A stretch of 64,000 nucleotides of DNA from Muscardinus avellanarius (GCA_963383645.1 OY726560.1:25756300-25820299); one strand, 5' to 3'; positions 48,151 through 58,774 are shown, numbered from the stretch's first letter. Translations and numbers: made by a program. Notes: a model not told the origin generated them from the letters alone.

Positions 48151-49105
48151 CAGAGAACATTTAATATCAGGAGATTCAGGTGTTCCTCAAAGAGATAGTC
48201 AATAGAAAGAAATTCCTAAGTGTGTTATCATCCATACATCTATTAAGAACTTTTATGAGTATCTACTCTCTCTTATGCTTGTTTCTTTGGTAGGGACTTA
48301 TTAGTGTCATCAGTATTTTAAAATGTACTTGTCCTTTGCTCCAACATGTTCATATGTATCCTCCGATAATTACCATCGTAGTGTGCCATTTATAATAGCA
48401 GAAATGTGTTCTGGGCTCAGATATGATACACCTGCGAAAAGTTCAACAACTATGGATGACATGTAGGTATTTACGTATGTGAATTATTATTCATGTCAAT
48501 ATTTTGTTTCATGTAACTGCATATGTGGATGGATAAATTTTTCTAATGAATTCACAGTAATTTTAGTAATAATTAAGGTTAACAATAATCTTTAAGCCTG
48601 GAGGTCTTTACAGTCTATTTGGGGTGGCCTACGACATAAACATACTACAACATAAGCACATAGTTATGTTGTGGTATGGCATTGTGCAGAAAGTGCCACA
48701 TCTTAGTGGAGAAGGCTGATTTTTGTTTGATAAAACTGTAGATAACTTTGTAGAAGCCAATCAGTTTTAGAGACCTGAATAGTCTGGTAACTTTGGTGAT
48801 ATGTTCGGTGTTTTTAGATAAATCCAAAAATTAGGAGAATGCAGTAGTTCTTGTGAATGTTGGAAAGATTATGTATTCATGTAATAGAACTACAGGGTCA
48901 ACAAAGTACATTTGATGGCATTATTTGAAAATTGATGTCTTGTAGATTGTATTCTTTTGTAAATTTCTTAAAGTGGTATTACTTTCATATCCATGAGTGT
49001 ATTTCTTCACCATTGCTCATGATAATACGGGAGATTTAATGAAAAAAAAATGGGAAAACAGGTAGCCTATTATGGCTTTACACTCCTTTTGAACCAACTA
49101 GTCCG
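48150..49105. other. No recognisable feature
   Basis: Unique presumed intronic sequence without supportable features. Confidence 0.45.
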
Positions 49106-49109
49106 TGGT

Positions 49110-49210
49110 CTAGGTGTGTGCCTAGGCAAGGGATTGAGCTTCTCCATGTCTCAGCTGCCTCACCTTTAAAATTTGGATAATAATGTTACTTTACTCCAAA
49201 GATCGTTACT
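49110..49210 (+). repeat. MIR SINE fragment
   Basis: GCTTCTCCATGTCTCAGCTGCCTCACCTTTAAAATTTGGATAATAATG matches the MIR core. Confidence 0.6.
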
Positions 49211-49228
49211 CAGATTTAAAATAAAAAT

Positions 49229-49415
49229 CTCAGTACTCGGGAGGCTGAGATAGGAGGATTACAGGTTAAAGAACAGCTTTAGCAATTTAGGGAGATGCTC
49301 AGAAACCTACTGATACCCTGTTTCAAAAAATAAAAAGGGCTGAGGGTGTATTTTGGAGGTAAAACATCTCTGAGTTCATTCCTCAGTACCAAGTAAACAA
49401 ACAAACAACAACAGC
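49229..49415 (+). mobile_element. Dimeric B1-ID SINE, 5'-truncated
   Basis: TCTCAGTACTCGGGAGGCTGAG through TACCCTGTTTC, linker, then GGGCTGAGGGTGTATTTTGGAGG and GAGTTCATTCCTCAGTACC with an (AAAC)n tail. Confidence 0.8.
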
Positions 49416-49608
49416 AATAACTAAAACAGATAAGAAAATGAGATAGTACCTTCCAATGATCCGTATCAATATTCAAGATCAAGGGCCTAAAGTATTCTAG
49501 TTCTAACTTGGTTTCTTCAAACATTCAGTTAGATTTTGAAGGAACTATTTATAAAACATCTTAATTTATAATTGTGTGTGTATAAATACATACATGTACA
49601 TATATTTG

Positions 49609-49775
49609 TTTTTTTTTTTTTAATTTTATTTTATTGGTGCACTGTATTCATACATCATAGTGGGATACAAACTTTTGTAGACATACATGCACACTTTTCC
49701 CAGTCAGCCCCCACCCGATCCCCACCCCATTCTCTCCCCATCCCTCCCTCCCATGCTTGGCTTAGTGGTTGACAT
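49609..49775 (-). repeat. L1 3'UTR with poly(A) and G-rich tract
   Basis: On the - strand: a G-rich polypurine stretch (GGGAGGGAGGGATGGGG ... GGGGTGGGGATCGGGTGGGGG, 49707-49755), the 3' end TGATGTATGAATACAGTGCACC, AATAAA at about 49633 and a 13-15-nt A tail abutting the duplication. A polypurine tract capable of G-quadruplex formation is typical of L1 3'UTRs. Confidence 0.7.
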
Positions 49776-49959
49776 CTAGTATTATAGCAATTTATCCAAA
49801 ATTAAAAATGATAATCTCACATAACAGTTTCATTTGTCTGATACCAAGCTTTTGATGACTTAAAGATAACATTTCAATATTTCTTTTTGCTTTCTTTCTT
49901 ACCAGAGAATATTTTTTTCTTTTTTTTAGGTGAAACTATCATATATTTATTTTTCAGAA

Positions 49960-50665
49960 AAAAATCTATCCTGATATGGAATATGGACTCTAGATACCCA
50001 AAACAATCTCGAAGCAAAAACAAAGCTAGAAGATGTATATTTTCTGATTTCAAACCATATAAAGCTACAACAATTGAAACAGTGTAGTACTGTTCTAAAG
50101 GCAGATATATAGACCATTGGAGTTAAATACAAGCCTAGAGCTAACTTCTTCCCTATATTGTCAAGTTATTTTTGACAAGGTTTCCACGAAGATTTGGTGG
50201 TGGAAATAATAATCTTTTAACTAAATATTGTTGAAAAATAATAATTACATGGAAAAGAATAAAATTGGACCCTTACCTAATCCCACATACAAGTATTAAC
50301 TCAAACTAGATAAAAGACCTAAATATAGATCTTACGACTATAAACTTTTAGGAGAAAATCTGGGTCATAAAACCTCACAACATTGAAATTGGCAGTGATT
50401 TCTTGGATATGATTTCAATGGCACAGGCAACAGAAGAATATACAAACTCCCTAAAAAATAAAAGAAAATATTGTATATCCAAAGACAATGTAAACAGAGT
50501 TAAAAGTTACTAATAGAATTGGATAAAATATTTCCAAATGCTATATCTGAAGGTATATTAATATTCCAACTAGAAATCCTAAAAATTAACAACAATAAAG
50601 GCAAACAATACAATTTAGAGATAGGTAAAAGACTAACATAAATAATGAATCTCCACAGATAACCA
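49960..50665 (+). repeat. Old L1 ORF2 3' fragment, opposite orientation
   Basis: + strand cues match the C-terminal part of L1 ORF2: ACCCAAAACAATCTCGAAGC, AAACCATATAAAGCTACAAC, TATTTTTGACAAGG, AGATAAAAGACCTAAATATAG, TTAGGAGAAAATCTGGG, CACAGGCAACAGAAG, GGCAAACAATACAATTTAG, GAATCTCCACAGATAACC. Stops and frameshifts break the frame (for example TAG after ATAAACTTT). It is much more decayed than the ORF1 beside it. Confidence 0.7.
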
Positions 50666-50701
50666 ATCTTAGTTGTCTGTTGGATGGAAACTCTTGTTTC
50701 T

Positions 50702-51586
50702 CTAGTTCTGGTGTGTGTTACCTATTTCTTCTTTGTAGTTAATCTCTTTGAGTATTTTCTCTAGCGCTGGTTTTGAAGACATAAATTCCTTCAGTTTCTG
50801 TTTGTCATGGAAGCTTCTTATTTCTCCATCTAATTTGATAGAAAGTTTTGCTGGATAGGAAATTTTTGGCTGGAAGTTGTTTTCTTTCAGAGTTTGGAAT
50901 ATGTTACTCCAAGCCCTTCTGGCTCTCATGACTTGGTTTGGGAAGTCTGGAGTGATTCTAATTGGTTTGCCTCTGAATGTCACTTGGCCCTTTGTTTTTG
51001 TTGCCTTTAAGATTCTCTGCTTGGCTTCCACATTGGTCATTTTGACAATTATATGGCGTGGGGATCCTCTTCTCGGATCCTGTCTAAAGGGAGTTCTATA
51101 AGTTTCCTGGATCTGTGTATCAACCTCTTGCTCTATATTTGGAAAATTTTCTGCTATTACTTCCTTGAAGAGATTGTTGATCCCTTTGGTATCACTTTCT
51201 TTTCCCTCCTCTATTCCAATTATTCTTAGGTTAGCTCTCTTAAGATGGGCCCATATTTCTTCAATGTCAGATTCCTGCTGTTGGATATCTTTTTCTAGAT
51301 TAGAAACTATGCATTCATTTTTGGATTGCTCATCTTCTAAGAGCGAGATTCTGTTCTCCATGTGGTCTAATCGGTTGTTTGTGCTTTGAATTGAGGCCTT
51401 TACTTCATTAATTGCATCCTTTATCTCTTTTTGGCTCTCTCTGAGTTCTTTTCGAAGCACCTCTATTATTTCTACAGTTATTTTCCTGATTTGATCTTCT
51501 AGAAATCTCTGATTTTCTGTTTTATCAGGTTCTGATGTTGTGGGGTTGTGCACATTCATTACTTCAGTGTTATTCCTCTTTCCCAT
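50702..51586 (-). CDS. L1 ORF1p (RNA-binding LINE-1 protein)
   Basis: A 294-residue uninterrupted frame. In L1, ORF1p trimerises, coats L1 RNA and acts as a nucleic-acid chaperone needed for retrotransposition. The start was set at the ATG at 51586 (MGKRNN) because other L1 ORF1 proteins begin MGK. The frame is open 28 codons further upstream but has no other ATG. A long coiled coil covers about residues 20-125 (heptads around IRKITVEIIEVLRKELRES and NRLDHMENRISLLEDE). The RRM begins near NLRIIGIEEGKE, with later segments PRHIIVKMTNVEAKQRIL and TFRGKPIRITPDF, and the C-terminal domain includes NFQPKISYPAKLS, which closely resembles the conserved L1 motif. Human ORF1p is 338 residues, so this one is somewhat shorter. 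No ORF2 follows; any mobility would depend on a helper L1. Confidence 0.9.
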   Translation of the reverse strand: MGKRNNTEVMNVHNPTTSEPDKTENQRFLEDQIRKITVEIIEVLRKELRESQKEIKDAINEVKASIQSTNNRLDHMENRISLLEDEQSKNECIVSNLEKDIQQQESDIEEIWAHLKRANLRIIGIEEGKESDTKGINNLFKEVIAENFPNIEQEVDTQIQETYRTPFRQDPRRGSPRHIIVKMTNVEAKQRILKATKTKGQVTFRGKPIRITPDFPNQVMRARRAWSNIFQTLKENNFQPKISYPAKLSIKLDGEIRSFHDKQKLKEFMSSKPALEKILKEINYKEEIGNTHQN

Positions 51587-52380
51587 GATTTCGGAGGTTT
51601 GTGCCTTCTCTGGGTTCTTCCCTTGGGTCACTATGGCTTCACTTAAGGTGCTCTGGATCTCGAGTCTGTATTATCTCAGACCCTACTACTCCTTTACTGG
51701 GTTGTATCACAGAGTCTCCGACCCAGGGAGTCGATAGAGGCTGCTTTAAACTATGAGGGGTGCCAGGTTGCACGCTCTCCTATGGTGTGATATCTCTGCC
51801 ACCACCACTCCCTCACTGGGTCAAGTCCCAGGAGGCACAATATTGGGATTTCTCCTCTGTGGCCCGCAATTTGACTCACTGTTCTTGAGTACGTAGATGT
51901 AGCTGTACTGGACTCGGTGAATTCACTGCTGCTGCTGCCGCCGGTGGCAATATGGCGCCTCTGCCACGCCCTCGGCCATGAGGCTGGCGTATTTTTTCTT
52001 CTCTGGTTTTGATTTCCACTCTGAATCCCTGCAGCGTGTGCTTAGCTCAGCCACTGGGAGCTTTAAATGCTGTCTGCGCCGAAAGATCCCGCCTGGCTGT
52101 TCCGCATCGGCTCACCTCGGCTTGCTGTAGCCGTCCGCTGAGTTCGCCGGTGCCTCTGGCAGTATGGCGCTGCTGCCGCGTCCTCGGGCGCGTGTGTCTC
52201 CTCTGTGGCCCTGAGCTCTGTTCTCAGTCCGCTTTCTCTTTGGAGCCTGGTGGTTTTTTTGTTTTTCTGTTGATGGTGTTTTCTGGCTATGAAAGGCGCT
52301 CTTTTTGTGGTAATGGAGATTGTTTGTTAGCGGGACTCTTAAGCCCCGCTTTTCTCGGTCGCCATCTTCCCGGAAGTTCC
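51587..52380 (-). promoter_or_regulatory. L1 5'UTR / internal promoter, repeat-built
   Basis: This CpG-rich 794-bp leader starts exactly at the target-site duplication, so it is full length. The - strand begins GGAACTTCCGGGAAGATGGCGACC, where AAGATGGC is a YY1-type site (52361-52368), as at the start of many L1s; CTTCCGG is ETS-like. TATGGYG plus GCCACNCCCTC-type and CTCCTCTGTGGCCC cues recur (51686, 51781, 51951, 52163; 51853 and 52198), suggesting diverged monomers of about 170-212 bp. Confidence 0.7.
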
Positions 52381-52396
52381 CATACATGTACATATA

Positions 52397-52400
<4 letters not shown>

Positions 52401-52440
<40 letters not shown>

Positions 52441-52450
52441 TGTGTATGCT
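52401..52450. repeat. (TG)n microsatellite
   Basis: TG repeats immediately right of the L1 insertion. A short GTGTGTG stretch also lies left of it (49573-49580), consistent with insertion at the edge of a TG tract. Confidence 0.95.
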
Positions 52451-52459
52451 TTTACTCTG

Positions 52460-52870
52460 TTAAGACAGGTATCCATAAGAAGATTGATAGAAAAAAGACA
52501 TTAATTGGGGTGCAGTGGTGAATATATTTTCTCAAGGTGTATGTATGGCTCTGTGTATTTAGATGGCTTCTTAAGTTTATATTGAACTTGAAAGTGAAGA
52601 TTGACTAGATTACCTATATAAAATACATAATGAGGCGGTGAATTTCTGTCCTGAGTAATTCTGCAGGCTCACACATATGTAGAAATCACCATTTTCTTCC
52701 TCTCAGATGTATATATGCAAAGTAGTATCTGTGGGGGTCTAGAAGACAACCTGTATATGTGACCATTAACTCAGGTGTGATTTCACCTGCATATATGGAT
52801 GTAGGTTTAAAATTGTTTGAAAAATTATTTTGTTTCTGATTTACTTTAGCATCTATCTTGCCTATTTTTT
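52460..52870. other. No recognisable feature
   Basis: Unique sequence, no supportable feature. Confidence 0.45.
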
Positions 52871-52874
52871 TCTC

Positions 52875-52994
52875 CAACCAACCAACCAACCAACCAACCA
52901 ACCAACCTACCTACCTTCTTTCCATCCATCCATCCATCCATCCATCCATGCATCCATCCATCCATCCATCCATCCATCCATCCATCCATCTATC
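52875..52994. repeat. (CCAA)n and (CATC)n tetranucleotide repeats
   Basis: About eight CCAA units, two CTAC units, a short spacer, then about 18 CATC units with a G interruption. The open frames here are repeat peptides (QPTN, HPSI). Confidence 0.95.
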
Positions 52995-52999
52995 TTTTT

Positions 53000-54380
53000 T
53001 ATCTTTGATTTTAATTCTTGGGGAAACAAAAATGCACTAATAATAAAACAATATCTTAGTGCCAGCAAAGCTACGGTATGTGCTCTGGATCGTCAAGGAC
53101 AAGATAGGGAGTTAGCTCTGTACACCTGATTTTATCCTTCTGCATCACCAGAAGCATAAACCAGATTAATTTTGAGCTATGCTCCAAAGGGATTCAGTGA
53201 CACTCCAGGTTTGTACAAAATGTGTGTTTGTCGATTGTTATCCCAGGCATTGGTGTCCTATCCTTTATTACTCATACAGTTTAATCTAAAGGCAGACACT
53301 GTGTGGAATTTTAAAAAACAGGGTTTATTAATAACTAGGGAGGTGAATGGGGAATTGATAGATTTTCTCAGGTGTATGTTAGCATTTGAGAAACTGCCGA
53401 TTATAACTATAGGACCTTACATTCCATAATGTAATTTGTAGTTATTCTCTAATACCCTTCCACATTCCACATTTCATCAAACTCCTGTCTATATTTTGGT
53501 TCCTAACTTAATTGTATTCAGATAAAATTAAAATTACCATAAAATAATGAGACAAATTTAGTATAAAAGATTTTATATTTATCACTAGAGTCAAACATCA
53601 TTAGAAAAAAATGTTAGGGCTTCTTCATGAAGTGATATCTGTATGAAGTATTTAGCCTAGAGCTAACATTGGGCTTATTCCTGTATATGCTTATGAATGT
53701 ATAATTTGGATATCTAGAATCTTGTACATTGATGTTTTATCTCATTTTTTAAACTTAGTGTTCTATCTGTAATCCTCTGCCATTACACATTCTTTGAAAA
53801 TGCTGGTTCCAAATCTTCCATGATGCATACCAATCTTCTTTTTAATGTTGATAACTATGCTGGAAAAAACAAAAACAAAAACCAAAGCCTCCAAAGAGTC
53901 CACTTCAGAGCAAAACATCTTAGTTTTTCGGCCAAGTTAATGAAGGAATACTATATTTTTTTAAAATATTACACATGCTTTAGAGCCTTGATTATGTTTC
54001 TTTCTCCAACATTACTGTCTTAAAGAGGCATCTCCCTCTGTGTTCAGTGAAACATTATTAGTTTTATTGGGTAAATGGCATTATGTGACAATCCGAATTG
54101 AACAGACTCTGTCTTCTTGGATCTTGAACTTTTTCAAGTTGTAATTGCTAATGTACATTGTGGATCTTTGGGAGGGGTATAACGTATTTAGTTTTCACTA
54201 ACTGTAATTTGACCAAGAAATCTCCTTTCGTTTCATTTTTAGAAGCCAACATCATGGAAATAACACAGAGAAAGTTCTTGGATTTCTTGTCATCTCTGTT
54301 TAAACAGTTACCATAATAAAATCCCAGAGAGTTTAGCTAAACTTAGGGTAAGCACAGGCAGAAAGTTCTAAAACAATGGA
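53000..54380. other. No recognisable feature
   Basis: Unique AT-rich presumed intron. Frames of 60-99 codons include simple repeat or lack any domain. Confidence 0.45.
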
Positions 54381-54392
54381 TTGAAAAAGAGG

Positions 54393-54592
54393 GTATCAGG
54401 CTGGGTGTGGTGGTGCACGCTTGTAATCCCGATGCTTGGGAGGCAGAGATGGGAGGATCACGCAGGTTCGAAGCCAGCCGCGCTGGCTTAAGAGACCCTG
54501 TTTCCAAATAAAAAAAATATAAAATAGGTCTGGGAGAGTAGCCCCGAGGTAGAATGGTTTCCAGGAACCCCAGTATCACCAAGAAAAGGAGG
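54393..54592 (+). mobile_element. Young-type B1-ID SINE
   Basis: GCTGGGTGTGGTGGTGCACGC, GGTTCGAAGCCAGCCGCGCTGGC, then the diagnostic CTTAAGAGACCCTGTTTCC and CCAGGAACCCCAGTATCACC. An imperfect duplication GAAAARGAGGGTA flanks it. Confidence 0.9.
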
Positions 54593-54805
54593 GTAAGGGT
54601 ATGAGAACCTCTTTTTCAGCCTAGTACCCAATGGATGCATGACTCCTGTGTGTGCTTGGTATTTTTTACACATAGAACTTTTTTCATCCTAGAAGATGAG
54701 AAAAGGTGTCTTACCATTCTACTGTCATAAGTTACTTTCAAATTATATCCTTTAAACAGATCTATTTTCTTTGGAAAATTTCATTGTACTTAACAAAAGA
54801 GAAAC

Positions 54806-54838
54806 GTGTGTGTGTGTGTGTGTGTGTTTGTGTGTGTT
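54806..54838. repeat. (GT)n microsatellite
   Basis: About 15 GT units with TT interruptions. Confidence 0.9.
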
Positions 54839-55045
54839 TTGTGATTTGTTTTCATTTGAACTAAAAAAATGATATTGGATGATTAAATTAAGCAGTGGGC
54901 AAGAAATAGTGTGTTATTTAAACTAAATTTGGTTATTACTAGTATGTGTTTATTTCACAGTGTGAAAAATACCTTCTATCAGTTCTGCTCACTAATTTAA
55001 ATGGATATTAAAAAATACATACAGAAAAGGAATCTCTGACCTCAT

Positions 55046-55205
55046 TAAACTATACACACACACATACATAAAAATAAATATATTTTATATAAAATATAGT
55101 ATATATAGTATATATTATATCATATATAAAAGTATATTATATATACTATACTACACACACATATATGACATATGTGTGTGTATGTATATATATATATATA
55201 TCTGT
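55046..55205. repeat. AT/TATA-rich compound microsatellite
   Basis: CACACACACATACATA, then TATATTATATCATATATAAAAGTATATTATATATAC, CACACATATATGACATATGTGTGTG and (TA)n. Several arms are self-complementary, so cruciform formation is possible. Confidence 0.85.
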
Positions 55206-55209
55206 ATAT

Positions 55210-56410
55210 GAGATAGTCTGAATTTATTCCCAAATCCTTATGTTATTAGCCGATGCCTCATGATGTTTGTGCCTGTACTGTTGGGTGTCCTACTGGTCCT
55301 GTCCTTTCTCTGCTGGTTCTCAGATGGGTGCAAGTCTTTCGAACTACTTCCTTTTGTATGGGAAAGATGAGCATAGTGGTTGGTGAGTTACTTCTCAGTT
55401 TCATAGGGAAAAACTGTTGAGTATGTTGGTGTAAACTTCCCTTTCTTTTGTAGAGAGAAATATATATTGTTGTCTCTCTCTCTTTGTTAGCCTGTCATAA
55501 ACATAAATATAAACACAGACTGTTTTCAGAATAAATTGCCAATATGCCTTTTAATTTTTATTCTGTTTGACACTCTTAAAAGAAAATTTTGCCTTGTACA
55601 CTTGACTCACTAGTACCATGAAGGCAGTGAGCATTCTTACTGAAGTCACACACCCATGTTGGAAGTAACTTAAGATAGTAGGATTGGTTTGTTTTCCTGT
55701 CTTCTCAGAGGAGAAGCATGCTTACCTTTATGATGTGCACTCATTTGTCACCATACTATATATGTGCATTAGTTTACCAAATGGATTAGCACTGAGTGAC
55801 ACGGATTTGTTTACCAAATGGATTAGCACTGACTGACACAGAGATTTCTTATGGGAAAACTGAGACAGCTATTAGTTATATTGTTGGGTTGAATGAATGA
55901 TTGAGATTTCCTTTATTATGGATTACCCGTTGGAAAACAGACAAAACAATATCAATACATAAAAGTTAAACTGTCTTTAATATACAAAGATGTTTTTCAG
56001 TAAATACTAGGAAGAAAGTCCAAGGGGTTTCTACAAAGCACAGCACAGGCTATTTCTGTTATCAGTGGAAATCTAATTTTCATATAATAAAATGTCACTT
56101 GACTTCATCACCATTAAGATAAATAGATTCATTCATACTTTTCCATGAGTTGCTCTTTTTGAATTTAAGTGCTATGTTTGGCCCTTTGCCCAGGGACCTG
56201 TTTTAATATTTTAAGTTTAACAAAAGAAGTAAGCAATAAAGTTGAGCCTGTCCCTGTATGTACATTACAGTGGTCTGTTTAAATCAACAGTTATCCTTGT
56301 AGATATTTAATTTTTTTTCTTTGAGAGGAAAAGAAAAGGAAAAACGATGTATGTGTGGGGAAACAAATGGTGATGTTTAAAATGTGTTGAATGAAAGGGT
56401 GATTTTACCC
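55210..56410. other. No recognised gene or transposon
   Basis: Unique presumed intron, apart from the tandem duplication at 55772-55847. Confidence 0.45.
55772..55847 (+). repeat. 37-bp tandem duplication
   Basis: GTTTACCAAATGGATTAGCACTGASTGACAC occurs at 55772 and again at 55809 with one substitution and a 2-bp insertion. It is a recent local duplication. Confidence 0.9.
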
Positions 56411-56422
56411 AGATCAGAGGTG

Positions 56423-56615
56423 TTTTTTTTTTTGGTGGTACTGGGGTTCCTGGAAGCCCTTCCACCTCCTGGCTACACTCCCAGACCTATTTTTACATTT
56501 TTATTTGGAAACAGGGTCTCCTAAGCCAGTGTGCGCGGCTGGCTTCGAACCCGCGCGATCCTCCTGTCTCTGCCTCCCAAGCGCGGGGATTACAAGCTTG
56601 CACCACCACGCCCGG
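56423..56615 (-). mobile_element. Young-type B1-ID SINE
   Basis: T11 tail complement, GGTGGTACTGGGGTTCCTGGAAGCCC, GGAAACAGGGTCTCCTAAGCCAG, then CTTGCACCACCACGCCCGG. It has an 8-bp duplication CAGAGGTG at 56415-56422 and 56616-56623. It carries many CpGs (GCGCGGCTGGCTTCGAACCCGCGCG), which argues for youth. Confidence 0.9.
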
Positions 56616-56639
56616 CAGAGGTGTTTTTTTTTTTTTTTT

Positions 56640-58480
56640 TTTTTTTTAATACATTTGCCTCCCACTGATTGTGAAATGAAAAGTCATCAGTTTACCTTCC
56701 CTTTGATACTCCATGACACGCACTTTTTGTTTTAGTTACTCAGTATAGAGTGAAATGGATGCTTGCTTCATTTTTTTCCAGATAGATCCCACACTGTCAT
56801 TTAGACTTCTTGCATGTTCATCTTTGAAGGAAAAAAATGTTTTGTGATTTTAAAAACTTTTAAAAGTTAAATGGCTAATGAACTTTTTTCCTTAGATATG
56901 TATGGACATATGAAGACTCATTTTGGCAGATAGGATATTATTACTTGTCACACTATCTCCTTTTACCTAGACTAGTACATTTGAAATAATATATTTAAAA
57001 TATAGAGAACATAGCATGATGAAATAAAAGCCTAATAAAATGTGTTTGGGCCAGCATCAAAACTCTTTGAAATAGGATATCTAAATAGTGCTCATTTTAT
57101 CTCAGAGAGGTTTGGGTTAGTTCTAGTGTCCAGATGACTATTAATGGGCTTTGTGCTCTGAAGCGTATGTTAATAGAAACGATCATTTTGGATTAATTTG
57201 ATGTGAATTAATAAGAGATTTATTTGATGGGAGTTGTTTGAAGGTGATGACATTTAAATCTCAACAGGACTTACAATGTCCAAAAATACCTTTAAAGATT
57301 CAGGAATAGTCGATTCAGAGAGAGCAAATTAGATAGAAAGGAATAGCAAAGAACAGGATCTGACATCGAGTGTATAAAGTTTGAAGCAGTTTAAAAAAAA
57401 AAAAAAGTGATCTACCATTGAAGTATTGTCCTGGAATCTGAAGAAACAGAAAACATTTAAACTCCTCGGTAATTCCTGGGTTTGTGAATTGGATAAAAAA
57501 TGTTTCTTGCATTTTATAGTTCACTTAAGCAATCCGATTTTGATCTGTATATATGGAGTAGACAGGATTCAAGCGTTCCCCCCACCCCAAACCAATGAGC
57601 AGACACACATGTTCTTTAAAAACTGAACTTTTTAGGTCGTTCATATGGAAGCTATCTAGTTCTCTATAGGCTCAAGACTTGACCTTCCTTTTATTTTGCT
57701 ATCACTTACTTAATTCTTTAAATTCCTCATGGGAGACTTTTGATCAACAGAAACATTTTGTCATTTTTTTTCTTATTTTTTTTAATAGAGCTACATAAAA
57801 TATGTAATTAATAACTCAGTCCTCCTAGGCTGGTAATACAAGAAATCATGGAAGAAAACATATTTGTTAAGGAGAAGGCTATCATGCCTGTTCTGTTTCT
57901 GTTAAGCTTTGATTCGAACACTTGAAAGTTTTATTATCTGGAAAAACAAAAAGAACATGTCATCTAATATTATATATTATGAAAATAAGAACTGCTACTT
58001 AAAATAAAAATTATATGCAGCAGAATTTGAGATTGAGGTCAAATTACACAATCTTGCCCTTCTAATAATTTAGTCTTGTTCATTGTATGTATGTGTATAT
58101 ATGTGTATATGTATGTATACACATACTCTTAGGTACATATAAGAATTTATATTTAGAAAGATACCCGAGTCTTAATTTTTTTTGAGAAAGGAGGTTTCCT
58201 TATAGTCCTTTTTTGATCATTTTTATCTCTTTTAATGACAATACAATTTAGGTAATCTTGCTTGATTTGTTAGGCAGTAGCTGATGCTGGTTATATGTTT
58301 ATTGAGTGTATGGCTGTCGGAGGAAATGAATACTGAGTGAATGGTAGCCATCAGTGGTATTTATCAATGGTAGCCACCGTTGGTGGTTAGTGGTTTAATA
58401 TTTTGTCATCTTTTAACAAAATTGGGCAAAGGTTTTCTAAGGTAAAACTAAAGTACAATCAACCAGAACCATTACAGTCA
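56640..58480. other. No recognisable feature
   Basis: Starts after a T run (56624-56647). AT-rich presumed intron; a TATG/TGTA-rich patch lies at 58085-58135. Open frames at 57315-57626 lack a domain. Confidence 0.45.
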
Positions 58481-58489
58481 GAGTCTGGG

Positions 58490-58640
58490 GGAATTCAGAG
58501 ATAATGTATTCTAATTCTTTCATTATGTAGATAGAATAAAGGTTCAGAGACCAGAGGGACTTGCTCTTGATCACATCAGCAAGGGATTTGAATCAGATTC
58601 AGAAACTGGACACAGGATTTTTGTACCATTCTTCCAACTT
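58490..58640 (-). repeat. MIR SINE
   Basis: Complementary MIR: CATTATGTAGATAGAATAAAGGTTCAGAGACCAGAGGGACTTGC, TGATCACATCAGCAAGGGATTTGAATCAGATTCAG. Confidence 0.65.
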
Positions 58641-58774
58641 AGTTGTCATGCTATACTATGTTGAAAGTCAAGATGCTGTCAGGCACATATAGAATTTACA
58701 TCTCTTACCTTCAAGGACTTGTATGATGGAAATAAATTCCAGTACTCACCTGCATTGGCTAGATGTGTGGTCTC

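Larger units (their letters stand above)
49589..52400 (-). mobile_element. Chimeric ORF1-only L1 (HAL1-like) insertion
   Basis: A perfect 20-bp target-site duplication CATACATGTACATATATTTG lies at 49589-49608 and 52381-52400, in what was probably TG-rich DNA. The 2772-bp insert between them reads on the - strand as: 5'UTR starting at 52380, ORF1 (51586 to 50702), about 40 bp of spacer, a block of old L1 in the opposite orientation (about 50665 to 49960), about 185 bp not recognised, L1 3'UTR (about 49775 on), AATAAA and poly(A). ORF2 is missing. Half-L1 elements that encode only ORF1 are known as HAL1; whether this is one, or a one-off recombinant, needs copy comparison. Insertion is recent enough to preserve the duplication exactly. 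Confidence 0.75.

Noticed and set aside
52009..52521. 170-codon + strand frame antisense to the L1 5'UTR, resembling the idea of an antisense ORF0
   Set aside because: It opens with TTG rather than ATG, runs through the target-site duplication and into the (TG)n tract, and has no similarity I can recognise to a known antisense L1 protein.
52875..52994. CRISPR-like regular repetition
   Set aside because: Plain tetranucleotide microsatellites without spacers, in a mammalian intron.
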